A stretch of DNA of 64,000 bases, taken from NCBI RefSeq assembly GCF_016908495.1, contig NZ_JAFBDZ010000002.1:62001-126000 (forward strand), given 5' to 3'. Positions 42,933-52,953 of the stretch are shown here, piece by piece (position 1 is the stretch's first letter; every line of letters starts with the position of its first letter). Both the position numbers and the translations under genes were made by a program. This stretch comes from Rossellomorea pakistanensis. Lineage in GTDB: Bacteria; Bacillota; Bacilli; Bacillales; Bacillaceae_B. Under the pieces are notes generated by a model. That model did not search any database and had not been told where the DNA came from. It saw only the letters and a program-made list of their open reading frames with translations.

Positions 42933-43567
42933 CTAATCCGCCTCCTTTTATTGACAGTTTACCACACTTTTATTTCAATACAAAGAAAGTCTTTTCTTTT
43001 CCATTTATACTCTGAGCTTGGCGAAAATGATCGAATGACTGATCTATTGAAAACTTCGACCAATAAGAAAAAAACCAGTTATTTTTTTAAAACTCAAAAA
43101 AAGTAGAGGAAAAAGCTACAAACTAACAATTAGTAGTAATATTTGTTTCTCTCATCGTTCTTTTTCTATTAAGAACCATAATCTATAAATAATCATGCTT
43201 GTTAATGACATCATTAAAACAGTTCGAAAAAAGACCTTCATAAAAAGAATCTGGAACCACCATATTCGTTTATATAGAAGTTGCTGTTCCGGAAACCTTG
43301 GTATTGCGAGAGCCTCTTTTTATTTTGTTTAGAAACGCTAAACAACCATTAGGTACATATAATTATTTTTATTTGTAGGAGTTTGTACACCCTTTGGTCA
43401 TTTAGTCGAAACCAAGTCGAAGCATTAGATCTTTTCTTAAAATCATACTATTTTAGGGTCTTAATACCTATATTCCAAAACAAAATTTTTCTTTTTTCTA
43501 AATATTATCTATGTTAAGATAAATCAGGTAGTTCAAATCTATTAAACTATTGGAAGGAGTTTTGCTA
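42933..43567. other. AT-rich intergenic region
   Basis: No coding sequence. GATCGAATGACTGATCTATTG near 43030 faintly resembles the GTCGA-GGTCAATAT head of the GGACAAAT element. 43240-43330 holds a stretch with TCTGGAACCA that resembles the hairpin element near 55.3 kb. Otherwise nothing recognised. Confidence 0.3.
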
Positions 43568-45718
43568 GTGAAAACGAAAGTATTATCCATTTTGTCCACC
43601 GGTGCTTTAGCCCTCACACTTTTAGCCCCTGTTGCAAGTCCTGCCCCTACAGCAGAAGCGGCATCTAACTCACCTAAATGGGATGTGGAGCGTTACGGAG
43701 ATCGTGTTGATATTGATGGAGTCCTAAACCAATTATCCCAAGACGAAGATTTCCTTAAAAAAGCAGAAGCAGAAATAAAAGAACAATCTAAGGGAATCCA
43801 TTTTAATGAAGCTGAAGGAGAAGAAAATACCTCGGGTGATGAGCATTTTACATATGATGGAGGAACGAAAAAGTTTCTTGATCGTGATTTAAAATTTAAA
43901 GATTTTACGCTTCGAAGTGTAGGAGAGAATGTTGAAGTTTGGGTTGCAAATGATTTAAGCTTTCCAGAAGGGGACCCACGTGGAGCAGATGTGGTAACAC
44001 AAGAACAGGTAGACAAGCTTGTTGAAGAATTTGATCGTAATATCTATCCAAAAGCCACTTCATTTTTTGGTACGCCTGATTCACTTGACGGGTCAGAGTC
44101 ACCTCTCCCTGAGATGGTTGGCTTGCCTGAAGGATATTATAAAAGTGAAGACGGAAACGATAAAATCCTTATGATGGTTGATAACGTGAAGGATGATAAC
44201 TATTATAATCCAGATTATCCTTTCTTTGTTGCAGGGTTCTTCTGGCAGACATTAGAGAATTACACGGATAGAAACATGATAACAATCGACACTAATAGTT
44301 GGGAAACAAGATTAGAAAGTACATTCTTCGGAACAACTATTCATGAGCTGCAGCATTTGATCCACGCTGACAATGATGGTGCGGAAGAAACATGGTTAAA
44401 CGAAGGAATGTCCACATTCTCTGAATATCTTGGTGGATATGGACATGATGCAGGCTCCATTAACTTTTACCTCGATCATCCAGAGAACTCTCTAGTAAAC
44501 TGGGATGAGCATCGTTCAGCTGAAACAGGTCCAGAAACAATCGCAGACTATGGACAAGTTTACTTATTTACTCTTTATATGTATGACAAATATGGACAAG
44601 AGTTTATCCGTGAGCTTGCGACTAATGAAACCATCGGAATTGATAGTGTAAACCAAACACTTGAAAAGTTCGGTGCAGAAGAGGACTTCACTGAAGTATA
44701 TCAAAACTTTATAACGGCATTAGCTCTTGATGATCCAAAGGCTGGAGATAAGTATAATTTTGATAGTATCGATCTACGCGACCTTGAAGTGGATAATGAA
44801 GGAACTAAACGTGGAATGACTGTGAATTATGAAAAAGCATTAGAGTTTGAAAAAGAAGGGGTCCCTGCTTGGGGCGGTGACTTTAAAGAACTAGACTTCA
44901 ATAAGAAGGTTAGAAGTGTTTCTTTTGATGGAATCGATTTCTTACCAGTTCCTTGGGAGTCTGTAAGTGACCCACTTGGTTCTAATAATCAAGTTTTGTG
45001 GGGGAACACGGGAGACGAATCAGATAACGCACTGATCTTTAAGGCAGACCTTTCAAATGAAGAGAATGCTACACTACAATTTGATAACTACTATAAAATT
45101 GAAGAACAATGGGATTTCGGTGTCGTTCAAGTATCGACTGATAATGGTCAAACATGGACCTCTTTAGCAAATGAAAATACTCGTTCTGATGTTGTAGAAG
45201 AAGGGCATCCAACGATCAAGGAAAATATTCCGGGATTCACTGGAACGAATGAAGGTTGGAAAAAAGAATCGTTCGACCTAAGCGAATATGCCGGAAAAGA
45301 AATTCTTGTTTCCTTCCGCTATCTTACCGATTGGGGTACTAACGATGAGGGCTGGTTCATCGACAACATCGAAATTCCTGAAATTGGCTACTTAAATGAC
45401 GGTAGTTCAACAGAAGAATTCAATTCTCTTAATGAAATTTTAGGTCAATATGTTGAATATACCGTTACATTCATCAATGAAAGAACAATCGGTTCTAAAA
45501 AGAATCCAAAAACGAAGTATGACGTCGTAACGATTGATCCGTTTAACATTACAGAACAGGATTCTGTAAAATTAAAAGGTCTATTTAAAAAAGGCAATAC
45601 AAGCATGATCACATCATATGCTGCTCCTTCAGGCAGCAAGGATCCAGTTTCATTTAGTTATGAAATTAAAACAAAAAAAGATAAACCAGGTAAGCCAAAA
45701 AAGCCGAAAAAACATTAG
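43568..45718 (+). CDS. Secreted M6-like (immune inhibitor A-type) zinc metalloprotease
   Basis: A 716-aa exported protease. The signal peptide is MKTKVLSILSTGALALTLLAPVASPAPTAEAAS. The active site HELQHLIH (His259, Glu260, His263) lies in TFFGTTIHELQHLIHADNDGAEETWLNEGMSTF, giving the HExxH zinc motif and the downstream Glu region of M6 gluzincins. A beta-rich, jelly-roll-like part follows (WDFGVVQVSTDNGQTW and GWFIDNIEIPEI). The C-terminus ends KKDKPGKPKKPKKH, a basic tail that could hold the enzyme at the wall. GTG 43568 follows AAGGAG. Probably degrades extracellular proteins. Confidence 0.85.
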   Translation: MKTKVLSILSTGALALTLLAPVASPAPTAEAASNSPKWDVERYGDRVDIDGVLNQLSQDEDFLKKAEAEIKEQSKGIHFNEAEGEENTSGDEHFTYDGGTKKFLDRDLKFKDFTLRSVGENVEVWVANDLSFPEGDPRGADVVTQEQVDKLVEEFDRNIYPKATSFFGTPDSLDGSESPLPEMVGLPEGYYKSEDGNDKILMMVDNVKDDNYYNPDYPFFVAGFFWQTLENYTDRNMITIDTNSWETRLESTFFGTTIHELQHLIHADNDGAEETWLNEGMSTFSEYLGGYGHDAGSINFYLDHPENSLVNWDEHRSAETGPETIADYGQVYLFTLYMYDKYGQEFIRELATNETIGIDSVNQTLEKFGAEEDFTEVYQNFITALALDDPKAGDKYNFDSIDLRDLEVDNEGTKRGMTVNYEKALEFEKEGVPAWGGDFKELDFNKKVRSVSFDGIDFLPVPWESVSDPLGSNNQVLWGNTGDESDNALIFKADLSNEENATLQFDNYYKIEEQWDFGVVQVSTDNGQTWTSLANENTRSDVVEEGHPTIKENIPGFTGTNEGWKKESFDLSEYAGKEILVSFRYLTDWGTNDEGWFIDNIEIPEIGYLNDGSSTEEFNSLNEILGQYVEYTVTFINERTIGSKKNPKTKYDVVTIDPFNITEQDSVKLKGLFKKGNTSMITSYAAPSGSKDPVSFSYEIKTKKDKPGKPKKPKKH

Positions 45719-45723
45719 TTAGT

Positions 45724-45758
45724 AAGCAACCATTTCATTTATGGAATGGTTGCTTTTT
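45724..45758 (+). terminator. Terminator of the metalloprotease gene
   Basis: AAGCAACCATTTCA pairs with TGGAATGGTTGCTT (one G-T pair) and is followed by TTTG. Confidence 0.85.
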
Positions 45759-46017
45759 GTTATGTAAAAAAATTTGGAGAAGAAGTAAAGGTGATCTCTA
45801 CCAAGAGGCGTCACGGCTCTTATAAAAATAGAACCCAAAGCAAATACTATATTTTGATAAAGAGATTCTTTGTCCGTCACACAAAAACATGATAAGATGT
45901 AAGTATACTTAAAAACGCGTGAAATAGACTGAAAACTCGATCCGGTTGTACACCTTGTGTGGACATGTGTTTATGAAGCGTTTACATTATTACCTATTAA
46001 ATGGAGGAATTGACGTT

Positions 46018-47208
46018 ATGACAAGTAAGACATTAGATCATTTTCTTAAAGAAAATTTAGATGACCTCAAAGAGCGCGGGCTATATAACGAAATTGACCC
46101 TGTTGAAGGTGCCAATGGAGCTATCATTAAAATTGACGGGAGAGAGCTAATCAATCTTTCCTCTAATAATTACTTAGGTCTTGCTACAAACGAGCGTATG
46201 AAAGAAGCAGCTATTGAAGCCATTAACGAATATGGTGTAGGGGCAGGTGCTGTTCGTACAATTAATGGAACATTAGACCTTCACGTGAAACTCGAAGAAA
46301 AGCTTGCAGAGTTTAAAGGGACTGAAGCTGCGATTTCTTATCAGTCTGGATTCAATTGCAATATGGCGGCAATTTCTGCGGTTATGGATAAAAATGATGC
46401 GATTTTATCAGACGAACTAAATCACGCATCTATTATCGATGGCTGCCGCCTATCAAAAGCAAAAATTATTCGTTTTAATCACTCTGACATGGAAGACTTA
46501 AGAACAAAGGCAAAAGAAGCGAAAGAGTCTGGACAATATAACAAACTAATGATCATTACAGACGGTGTCTTCTCCATGGACGGTGATGTTGCCAAGCTCC
46601 CAGAAATTGTAGAGATTGCCGAAGAGTTCGATATTATGGTGTATGTGGATGACGCTCATGGTTCTGGCGTCCTTGGAAAAGGAGCAGGAACCGTGAAACA
46701 CTTTGGCTTGTCAGATAAAGTAGATTTCCAAATGGGAACTCTTTCAAAAGCGATTGGCGTAGTTGGCGGATATGTGGCTGGGAAACAATCCCTGATTGAC
46801 TGGTTAAAAGTTCGCTCAAGACCATTCCTTTTCTCAACAGCTGTTACCCCAGCAGACGTAGCTGCAACGATTAAATCTCTAGAGTTAATTACGAATAGTA
46901 CAGAGCTTCAAGACCAAATGTGGGAAAATAGCCGTTACTTAAAAGAAGGCTTAAAGAAGCTTGGCTTTGAAATTGGAAATAGTGAAACGCCGATTACTCC
47001 ATGTATTATTGGTGATGAAAATACGACACAGAAATTCAGTAAACGCCTAAATGAAGAAGGGGTATATGCAAAGTCAATTGTATTCCCAACTGTTCCAAGA
47101 GGCACAGGACGTGTACGGAATATGCCAACAGCAGCCCATACGAAAGAAATGCTAGACAATGCACTTGCGATCTACGAAAAAGTTGGAAAAGAATTAGGGA
47201 TTATTTAA
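46018..47208 (+). CDS. kbl: Glycine C-acetyltransferase (2-amino-3-ketobutyrate CoA ligase)
   Basis: A 396-aa PLP enzyme of the alpha-oxoamine synthase family. Matches include [78 protein letters not shown] and the PLP lysine in [14 protein letters not shown]. It converts 2-amino-3-ketobutyrate plus CoA to glycine and acetyl-CoA, second step of threonine breakdown. The dehydrogenase for step one is the next gene, 105 bp on, behind a hairpin. ATG 46018 follows TGGAGG at a slightly long 10 nt. Confidence 0.95.
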   Translation: MTSKTLDHFLKENLDDLKERGLYNEIDPVEGANGAIIKIDGRELINLSSNNYLGLATNERMKEAAIEAINEYGVGAGAVRTINGTLDLHVKLEEKLAEFKGTEAAISYQSGFNCNMAAISAVMDKNDAILSDELNHASIIDGCRLSKAKIIRFNHSDMEDLRTKAKEAKESGQYNKLMIITDGVFSMDGDVAKLPEIVEIAEEFDIMVYVDDAHGSGVLGKGAGTVKHFGLSDKVDFQMGTLSKAIGVVGGYVAGKQSLIDWLKVRSRPFLFSTAVTPADVAATIKSLELITNSTELQDQMWENSRYLKEGLKKLGFEIGNSETPITPCIIGDENTTQKFSKRLNEEGVYAKSIVFPTVPRGTGRVRNMPTAAHTKEMLDNALAIYEKVGKELGII

Positions 47209-47225
47209 ACATAGAGAATAAGTTT

Positions 47226-47266
47226 ACCTTCTGAGTAGATTCCTTTCTATTCAGAAGGTTTATTTT
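47226..47266 (+). terminator. Hairpin between kbl and tdh
   Basis: ACCTTCTGA pairs with TCAGAAGGT over a 16-nt loop, then TTATTTTA. Likely an incomplete terminator between cofunctional genes. Confidence 0.65.
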
Positions 47267-47313
47267 AAGAAAATCAAGAACAACAAGATGGACAGAAACA
47301 TGGAGGTTGAACA

Positions 47314-48249
47314 ATGAAAAAGATTTTATTAACAGGTGCACTTGGACAAATTGGTTCCGAGCTGACGATGAAATTACGTGAAGTTTATGGAACAGATAAT
47401 GTCATCGCGACAGACATTCGTGAGTCCGATAGTGAAGTGGTCAAAGGCGGGCCATTTGAAATTCTAGATGTAACAGATGCACAGAAGATGCATGATTTAA
47501 CAAAAAAACATGATGCTGATACCATTATTCATTTAGCTGCATTGTTATCGGCAACAGCAGAGAAAAAGCCACTTTTAGCTTGGAATATCAATATGGGCGG
47601 ACTTGTGAATGCATTAGAAACAGCAAGAGAGTTGGGTTGTCAATTCTTCACACCAAGTTCGATTGGGGCGTTTGGACCTTCTACTCCGAAAGATGCCACA
47701 CCACAAGATACGATTCAACGTCCAACAACCATGTATGGGGTAAATAAAGTATCTGGTGAGCTTTTATCAGATTATTATTATAGCCGCTTTGGAGTGGATA
47801 CAAGAGGACTGCGTTTTCCAGGTCTCATTTCCTATGTAACTCAACCAGGTGGTGGCACAACAGACTATGCAGTGGAAATCTACTATGAAGCAGTGAAAAA
47901 AGCTGCTTATACCTCTTATATTGGGGAAGGTACATACATGGATATGATGTACATGCCAGATGCGTTAAATGCTGTCATCGATCTAATGGAAGCCGATCCC
48001 GCTAAACTAAAGCATCGTAACTCATTTAACGTAACAGCAATGAGTATAGCTCCAGAAACGATTACAGAAGAAATTCGTAAGCATATTCCAGAATTTGAAT
48101 TAAGCTATGATGTCGATCCAGTAAGACAAGGAATTGCGGAAAGCTGGCCAAATGCGATTGATGCTTCAGCCGCTTCTGAAGAATGGGGCTTCAAGGCGGA
48201 ATATGATTTAGCAAAAATGACAAAAGATATGTTGGATAAAGTGAAATAA
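47314..48249 (+). CDS. tdh: SDR-type L-threonine 3-dehydrogenase
   Basis: A 311-aa extended-SDR (epimerase-like) enzyme. [22 protein letters not shown] is the NAD-binding GxxGxxG motif, [28 protein letters not shown] follows, and the catalytic YxxxK is [38 protein letters not shown] is a hallmark of the short-chain ThrDH group, distinct from zinc-dependent Tdh. It oxidises L-threonine to 2-amino-3-ketobutyrate, the substrate of the Kbl encoded upstream. GGAGG precedes ATG 47314. Confidence 0.93.
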   Translation: MKKILLTGALGQIGSELTMKLREVYGTDNVIATDIRESDSEVVKGGPFEILDVTDAQKMHDLTKKHDADTIIHLAALLSATAEKKPLLAWNINMGGLVNALETARELGCQFFTPSSIGAFGPSTPKDATPQDTIQRPTTMYGVNKVSGELLSDYYYSRFGVDTRGLRFPGLISYVTQPGGGTTDYAVEIYYEAVKKAAYTSYIGEGTYMDMMYMPDALNAVIDLMEADPAKLKHRNSFNVTAMSIAPETITEEIRKHIPEFELSYDVDPVRQGIAESWPNAIDASAASEEWGFKAEYDLAKMTKDMLDKVK

Positions 48250-48367
48250 TGATGAAATAAGACAGATGTCCTTTAATGGAACATCTGTTTTTTTATGTAT
48301 CTTCTTATATTGAAACGTTATTCTTCGTGGTATGATGAAAGAAATAACAATGATCAAGGTGAGAAAT

Positions 48368-49648
48368 ATGAATTTCATTACTCATAATTGGATCCGCTAT
48401 CTATACATCTTCATTTTTCTCGTATTGCTTCAGGTTCTTTCGATTTCTTTTATTACCGAGAAAAGGTGGATGGTCTCTATAAGCATTTTGATAGGTCTCA
48501 TGATGCTTTATTTGGTTTGGAGAATGGTCCAATCCTTTGGCAGTTTCCACAAGGTATATCAGGAGTTAATGGAAGAAGAAAAGCGATTATCAACTCTGCT
48601 CCATTCCCTTCCGGATTTCGTTTGTTTTAAAGATGGAAAGGGAAGATGGCTGAAGATTAATGAGTTTGGTTGTGAACTCTACCAACTTAAAAATATCAAC
48701 TATGCAGGGAAAACAGATATAGAATTAGGAGAGTTAAATCCTTTTTTTAAAGAAGCATATGATTATTGTATTATATCAGATGAACGGACATGGAGATCAA
48801 GGAAGCTGTCCCGTGGAGAGGAATCCTTCTTTATTCCATCTGGGGAACTAAAAACTTTTGATGTGATTAAGGTGCCATTGTTTTATCCTAATGGGGAGCG
48901 AAAAGGGTTAGTTACCATTGGTCGTGATATTACACAGCAAAAAGTAGCCGAAGACATACTAATCAAAACAGAAAAGCTCTCTGTAGTTGGAGAGCTTGCA
49001 GCGGGAATTGCTCATGAAATCCGGAATCCACTGACAAGCATTAAAGGATTTATTCAGCTATTAGAGGAAAATGATCATGTTCCTGCTACCTATCTGGATG
49101 TGATGTCATCAGAAATGGATCGTATTAACCAAATCGTAAGCGACTTGCTAATTTTAGCAAAACCCGAATCAAAAGCTTACAAGCCCCTCAATATTTGCGA
49201 AGTCATGGGGTATGTCAAAAATGTCATGAGTCATGAAGCGCTACTAAAAGGCATTAATCTTGTAGTAGAGGATCAATCAAAGGAAAAGAAAATCTTTGGC
49301 GATAAAAATCAACTCATCCAGGTGTTAATCAATGTGATTAAGAATGCCATTGACGCGATGAAGTCCGGAGAAATTAACATTATGATAATGAACGAGAATC
49401 ATCAATTAAAAATCACCGTTCAAGATCATGGAGTCGGAATCCCGCCTGATCGTTTGAAAAAACTGGGGGAACCGTTCTTTACCCTAAAAGAAAAAGGGAT
49501 GGGTCTTGGATTAACGATCAGCCAAAAAATTATTCAAGATCATAAAGGATTGCTTATAATTGAAAGTGATGTGGGAATTGGAACAAGTGTACATGTGATA
49601 CTTCCAGTTTATAAAATAGAGTGCGAGGAGAGTTTTCGGGATTTATAG
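48368..49648 (+). CDS. Membrane PAS sensor histidine kinase
   Basis: A 426-aa sensor kinase. Two N-terminal membrane helices (YLYIFIFLVLLQVLSISFI and WMVSISILIGLMMLYLVWRMV) are followed by a PAS domain (LSTLLHSLPDFVCFKDGKGRWLKINEFGCELY). The H-box is GELAAGIAHEIRNPLTSIKGF with His near residue 216. N-box NVIKNAIDAM, G1 DHGVGIP and G2 GMGLGLTIS complete the ATPase domain. This resembles Kin-type sporulation kinases, which lack a neighbouring response regulator, as here. ATG 48368 follows AAGGTGAG. The signal and target are unknown. Confidence 0.88.
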   Translation: MNFITHNWIRYLYIFIFLVLLQVLSISFITEKRWMVSISILIGLMMLYLVWRMVQSFGSFHKVYQELMEEEKRLSTLLHSLPDFVCFKDGKGRWLKINEFGCELYQLKNINYAGKTDIELGELNPFFKEAYDYCIISDERTWRSRKLSRGEESFFIPSGELKTFDVIKVPLFYPNGERKGLVTIGRDITQQKVAEDILIKTEKLSVVGELAAGIAHEIRNPLTSIKGFIQLLEENDHVPATYLDVMSSEMDRINQIVSDLLILAKPESKAYKPLNICEVMGYVKNVMSHEALLKGINLVVEDQSKEKKIFGDKNQLIQVLINVIKNAIDAMKSGEINIMIMNENHQLKITVQDHGVGIPPDRLKKLGEPFFTLKEKGMGLGLTISQKIIQDHKGLLIIESDVGIGTSVHVILPVYKIECEESFRDL

Positions 49649-49651
49649 AAA

Positions 49652-49678
49652 GGGTGCCATTTTGGCATCTTTTTTTTA
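49652..49678 (+). terminator. Terminator of the histidine kinase gene
   Basis: GGGTGCCA pairs with TGGCATCT with G-T pairs and is followed by a T8 run. Confidence 0.8.
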
Positions 49679-49930
49679 CGAGCATCGAGTCGGTAAACGT
49701 TGAAGATTGTCGAATGATCGATATATAGGCTTAAATGAGAATAAATTGTTGATAGTCAATAAGGAATGCTTCCTAAGTTGAGAACAAAGTAAAGAATGCC
49801 TTGATTTACGAAGAGAAGCTCCCTCTTAATAAAGCCTTCCAAGGTAGTCCACCCACATCCATTATAAAAATACACATATTTCGCCTATTCGATTGATACA
49901 TATAACTGATATGGAAAAGGAGTGAGCAGG

Positions 49931-51241
49931 ATGTCCATTAAAGTAAAGAAGCTGTCTTCTATCTCTCCCTTAGGTCAGCTAGGGAAATTTAAAGAGAATC
50001 CTTTAGCCTTTCTTGATGAATTAAAGGAAACGGATAGCGATATCGCACAATTTCGGATTGCTAATCGAAAAGTGCACCTAGTGATGAATCCGGACTTTAT
50101 CAAAGATATCCTTGAAACCAGGGCAGCTGGCTATCGCCAATCCTCAAAGTTTGATGAGTTAAAACCGTTGTTAGGTGAAGGTTTGATAACGAGTGAAGAT
50201 CCAAAACATAAAGAGCAGCGTAAAAAAATGGCCCCGCTTTTCACTAAAGAGCATATGAAAAGCTATCGTTTGAAGATGATCGGTACGTCGGAACAGTTCT
50301 ACAGTCAACAACGCGAAGGGGAATGGAACCTATCGGATGTGATGATGGAGCTGTCTTTAGCTTGTTTATCTCGAACCATTCTTGGGATGGATTTAGCAGA
50401 AACAAAAGAAAAAATTGGTGCACCGCTTTATCAAATTTTAGAAGTGGGAACAAAAAGAATTCAATCGCTCTTGAAGGCACCATTAAGCTTCAAAGTCGGG
50501 GAAATAAAAGCCTATGCCTCTGCGATTGATGAATTAAATAAAACCGTCGATGAAGTCATTTTAGTAAGGAACGAAAAAAACTATTCCCCATATGATTTTC
50601 TTAAGATGCTTTTAGAGGCTTGTGAAGGAAATCGACTGCAGGCTCGAAACGAAATCATGACCATGTTATTGTCCGGTCATGAAACAACGGCAAATTGGAT
50701 TACATGGTGTTTGTATGCGATTTGTCAAAATGAAGACGTTAAACAAAACCTTTATAGAGAAGTAGATCATGTAGCGGGTAGAAACAAATTAACTCCTGCA
50801 ATGCTTGAGAGGTTAACCTATTCAAAAAAGGTGTTAAATGAAAGCTTGCGTCTTTATCCACCTCAGTGGATGCTGGGAAGAACGGCTGTAAATGATTTAA
50901 CCTATGGCGGTTACACGATCCAAAAAGGGGACATTGCTCTCCTCTCACCATATGTTATGCACAGACATCCGAAATTTTATCCAGACCCTTTAAAATTCAA
51001 GCCGGAACGATTCCAGGAAGGTATACCAAAAGACGTTCCAGACTTTGCTTTCTTCCCCTTTGGAGGAGGTGCAAGGGGATGTATTGGAAATCATTTTGCC
51101 TTTCAAGAAGCCCTAATTATCCTTAGTATGTTTATACAAAAGTTTGATATTCAATTAGTCGACGAAAACCGTATTGTACCGGAGCCTTTTATTACGTTAC
51201 GGGTGAAGGATGGGTTGAGGGGTGAGGTGTGGAAAAGATAA
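49931..51241 (+). CDS. Cytochrome P450
   Basis: A 436-aa heme monooxygenase. The I-helix has MTMLLSGHETTANWITWCL (A/G-G-x-E/D-T-T motif), the ExxR is NESLRLYPPQW, and the heme loop PFGGGARGCIGNHFAFQEA provides the Cys ligand (about residue 383). It lacks a membrane anchor and is thus the soluble bacterial type. The natural substrate and redox partner are not apparent; no ferredoxin gene is next to it. ATG 49931 follows AAAGGAG by 8 nt. Monocistronic. Confidence 0.95.
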   Translation: MSIKVKKLSSISPLGQLGKFKENPLAFLDELKETDSDIAQFRIANRKVHLVMNPDFIKDILETRAAGYRQSSKFDELKPLLGEGLITSEDPKHKEQRKKMAPLFTKEHMKSYRLKMIGTSEQFYSQQREGEWNLSDVMMELSLACLSRTILGMDLAETKEKIGAPLYQILEVGTKRIQSLLKAPLSFKVGEIKAYASAIDELNKTVDEVILVRNEKNYSPYDFLKMLLEACEGNRLQARNEIMTMLLSGHETTANWITWCLYAICQNEDVKQNLYREVDHVAGRNKLTPAMLERLTYSKKVLNESLRLYPPQWMLGRTAVNDLTYGGYTIQKGDIALLSPYVMHRHPKFYPDPLKFKPERFQEGIPKDVPDFAFFPFGGGARGCIGNHFAFQEALIILSMFIQKFDIQLVDENRIVPEPFITLRVKDGLRGEVWKR

Positions 51242-51243
51242 AT

Positions 51244-51273
51244 AAAAAGCTGACCCTTTAAGGTCAGCTTTTT
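51244..51273. terminator. Bidirectional terminator between P450 and YjiH-type genes
   Basis: AAAAAGCTGACC and GGTCAGCTTTTT form a 12-bp stem over a 6-nt loop, with A and T tracts serving both strands. Confidence 0.88.
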
Positions 51274-51281
51274 AGCCTTTA

Positions 51282-52646
51282 TTAAAACATAATATGCCCA
51301 ACACCAACAATAATCGGCAATGAAATCAGCGTTCTTAATAAGAAGATAATCACAAGGTCTTTAAAGCTTACTGGAATTTTTGTTCCGAGCAGCAGTCCAC
51401 CGACTTCAGACATATAAATCAGCTGTGTAACGGATAAGCTTGCAATTACAAATAGGGTTAGTTCGCTTTCAATACCTGAACTGAAAATCGTCGGTAAGAA
51501 CATATCAGCGAATCCAACGAGAATCGTTTTCGAAGCGGCTGTGGCTTCAGGAACCTGCAATAATTCTAGAATAGGAATGAACGGAACACCAATCCATTCA
51601 AAGACAGGAGTGTTCTCTGCAATGATCAGAGCGGTTGTCCCAATGGCCATGATGACAGGCGCAACTCCCATCCACATATCAAGAACGTTTTTTCCACCAT
51701 CTTTAAAGAAGTCTAAAACACTATTATTACGTTGTGCTTGAACGAGCGCTTGCTTATATCCGTAACCTAAGCGAGTGTATCCATCAGGAATGACATCCAT
51801 CGTGTCTTTCCCTTCTTGATCGTTAAAATAGGTATTTGGTTTATTAGATAATGGCGGAATTCTTGGCATGATAATCGCTGTTAAAATTCCTGATAATACG
51901 ACTGTTAGATAGAATGGTAGAAAGAAATCACTCAAACCGACTTCTGAAATAACAACCAAACAGAAAGTAATGGAAACAACGGAGAATGTTGTACCAATAA
52001 CAGCTGCTTCTTTCTTTGTATAATAGCCTTCCTCGTATTGTTTACTAGTTAGAAGAACCCCAATGGTTCCATCCCCCAACCATGAAGCAAGACAGTCAAT
52101 GGAAGAACGTCCAGGCAATCCAAATAATGGTCTCATAATTTTTGATAACAGCGCACCAAAGAGCTCAAGTAAACCAAAGTTCAACAGTAATGGAAGGAAT
52201 AATCCAGCAAAAAAGAAAACGGAAAATAATAGCGACAGAAGTCCACCTGAATTCAGTAGTAATCCTCCGGTTGCATCCGACCAAACCCATTCAGGCCCAA
52301 TCTTGAATAAAGTCATAACAGCATATGCGGCACCTAGTAGACGAATTCCCACCCATACTGGACGAACATCAAATAGGTTTTTAAAAAATGGATAGTTATT
52401 AAGAGAATCTGATTTTACTAGCTTCACCATTAGTGATCCTATTGCGGTGATGACAATGATGGCTGTCATAATCCCCGGAACCCACGTGCCGATCAGATCT
52501 CCAAGTGCGTTAGAGAAGACAGCAATGGGAATAGTCACACCTTCTTCGCCAGGAATAGGAACCATAAATAGGAAGATTCCTATAAGAGAAGGAATGACAA
52601 AGAGCATAATATTTAAAGGACTATTTAATCTAAGTTTGTCATTCAT
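51282..52646 (-). CDS. YjiH-family nucleoside-transporter-like membrane protein
   Basis: A 454-aa protein with about 11 helices. Gate-domain sequences such as LLELFGALLSKIMRPLFGLPGRSSIDCLASWLGDGTIGVLLTSKQYEEGYYTKKEAAVIGTTFSVVSITF are characteristic of YjiH-type proteins, relatives of nucleoside permeases and spore maturation protein family. The substrate is unknown. ATG 52646 has GAGGTG upstream; the in-frame start at 52694 would add a short unsupported extension. Monocistronic with a cre-like palindrome 100 bp upstream. Confidence 0.82.
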   Translation of the reverse strand: MNDKLRLNSPLNIMLFVIPSLIGIFLFMVPIPGEEGVTIPIAVFSNALGDLIGTWVPGIMTAIIVITAIGSLMVKLVKSDSLNNYPFFKNLFDVRPVWVGIRLLGAAYAVMTLFKIGPEWVWSDATGGLLLNSGGLLSLLFSVFFFAGLFLPLLLNFGLLELFGALLSKIMRPLFGLPGRSSIDCLASWLGDGTIGVLLTSKQYEEGYYTKKEAAVIGTTFSVVSITFCLVVISEVGLSDFFLPFYLTVVLSGILTAIIMPRIPPLSNKPNTYFNDQEGKDTMDVIPDGYTRLGYGYKQALVQAQRNNSVLDFFKDGGKNVLDMWMGVAPVIMAIGTTALIIAENTPVFEWIGVPFIPILELLQVPEATAASKTILVGFADMFLPTIFSSGIESELTLFVIASLSVTQLIYMSEVGGLLLGTKIPVSFKDLVIIFLLRTLISLPIIVGVGHIMF

Positions 52647-52743
52647 ATTGTTCACCTCAAAAGTTGTTTTGTATAAAAATAAGATATTATACATTTTAAT
52701 TCATAAGTACTGTTGTGTCTACAAAAAATAGGTAATTCCCATC

Positions 52744-52759
52744 AAGAAAACGTTTTCTT
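52744..52759 (-). promoter_or_regulatory. cre-like palindrome upstream of the YjiH-type gene
   Basis: AAGAAAACGTTTTCTT is a perfect 16-bp palindrome. It matches 12 of 14 positions of the CcpA cre consensus, missing the outer T and A. A candidate promoter (minus-strand TAGACA, 17 bp, TAAAAT) lies closer to the gene. Confidence 0.35.
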
Positions 52760-52953
52760 ACACTCTACTATTTTACTATTAAAATCAGATATTTCAATAA
52801 ATATTTAAATTTTAGAAAAAAATCATACTTTTTATCCCTCATTACGTTCAATAAACCTGTTTTGATTTTACAAAATGTTCCTTAAAAATAAGAAATAAGT
52901 GCCGGAAATATGATAATATTAGAAATAAACAGAATAATTCGGGGGTCGAAGCA

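Noticed and set aside
51541-52731. Plus-strand frames up to 110 codons
   Set aside because: Antisense shadows of the YjiH-type gene without ribosome sites.
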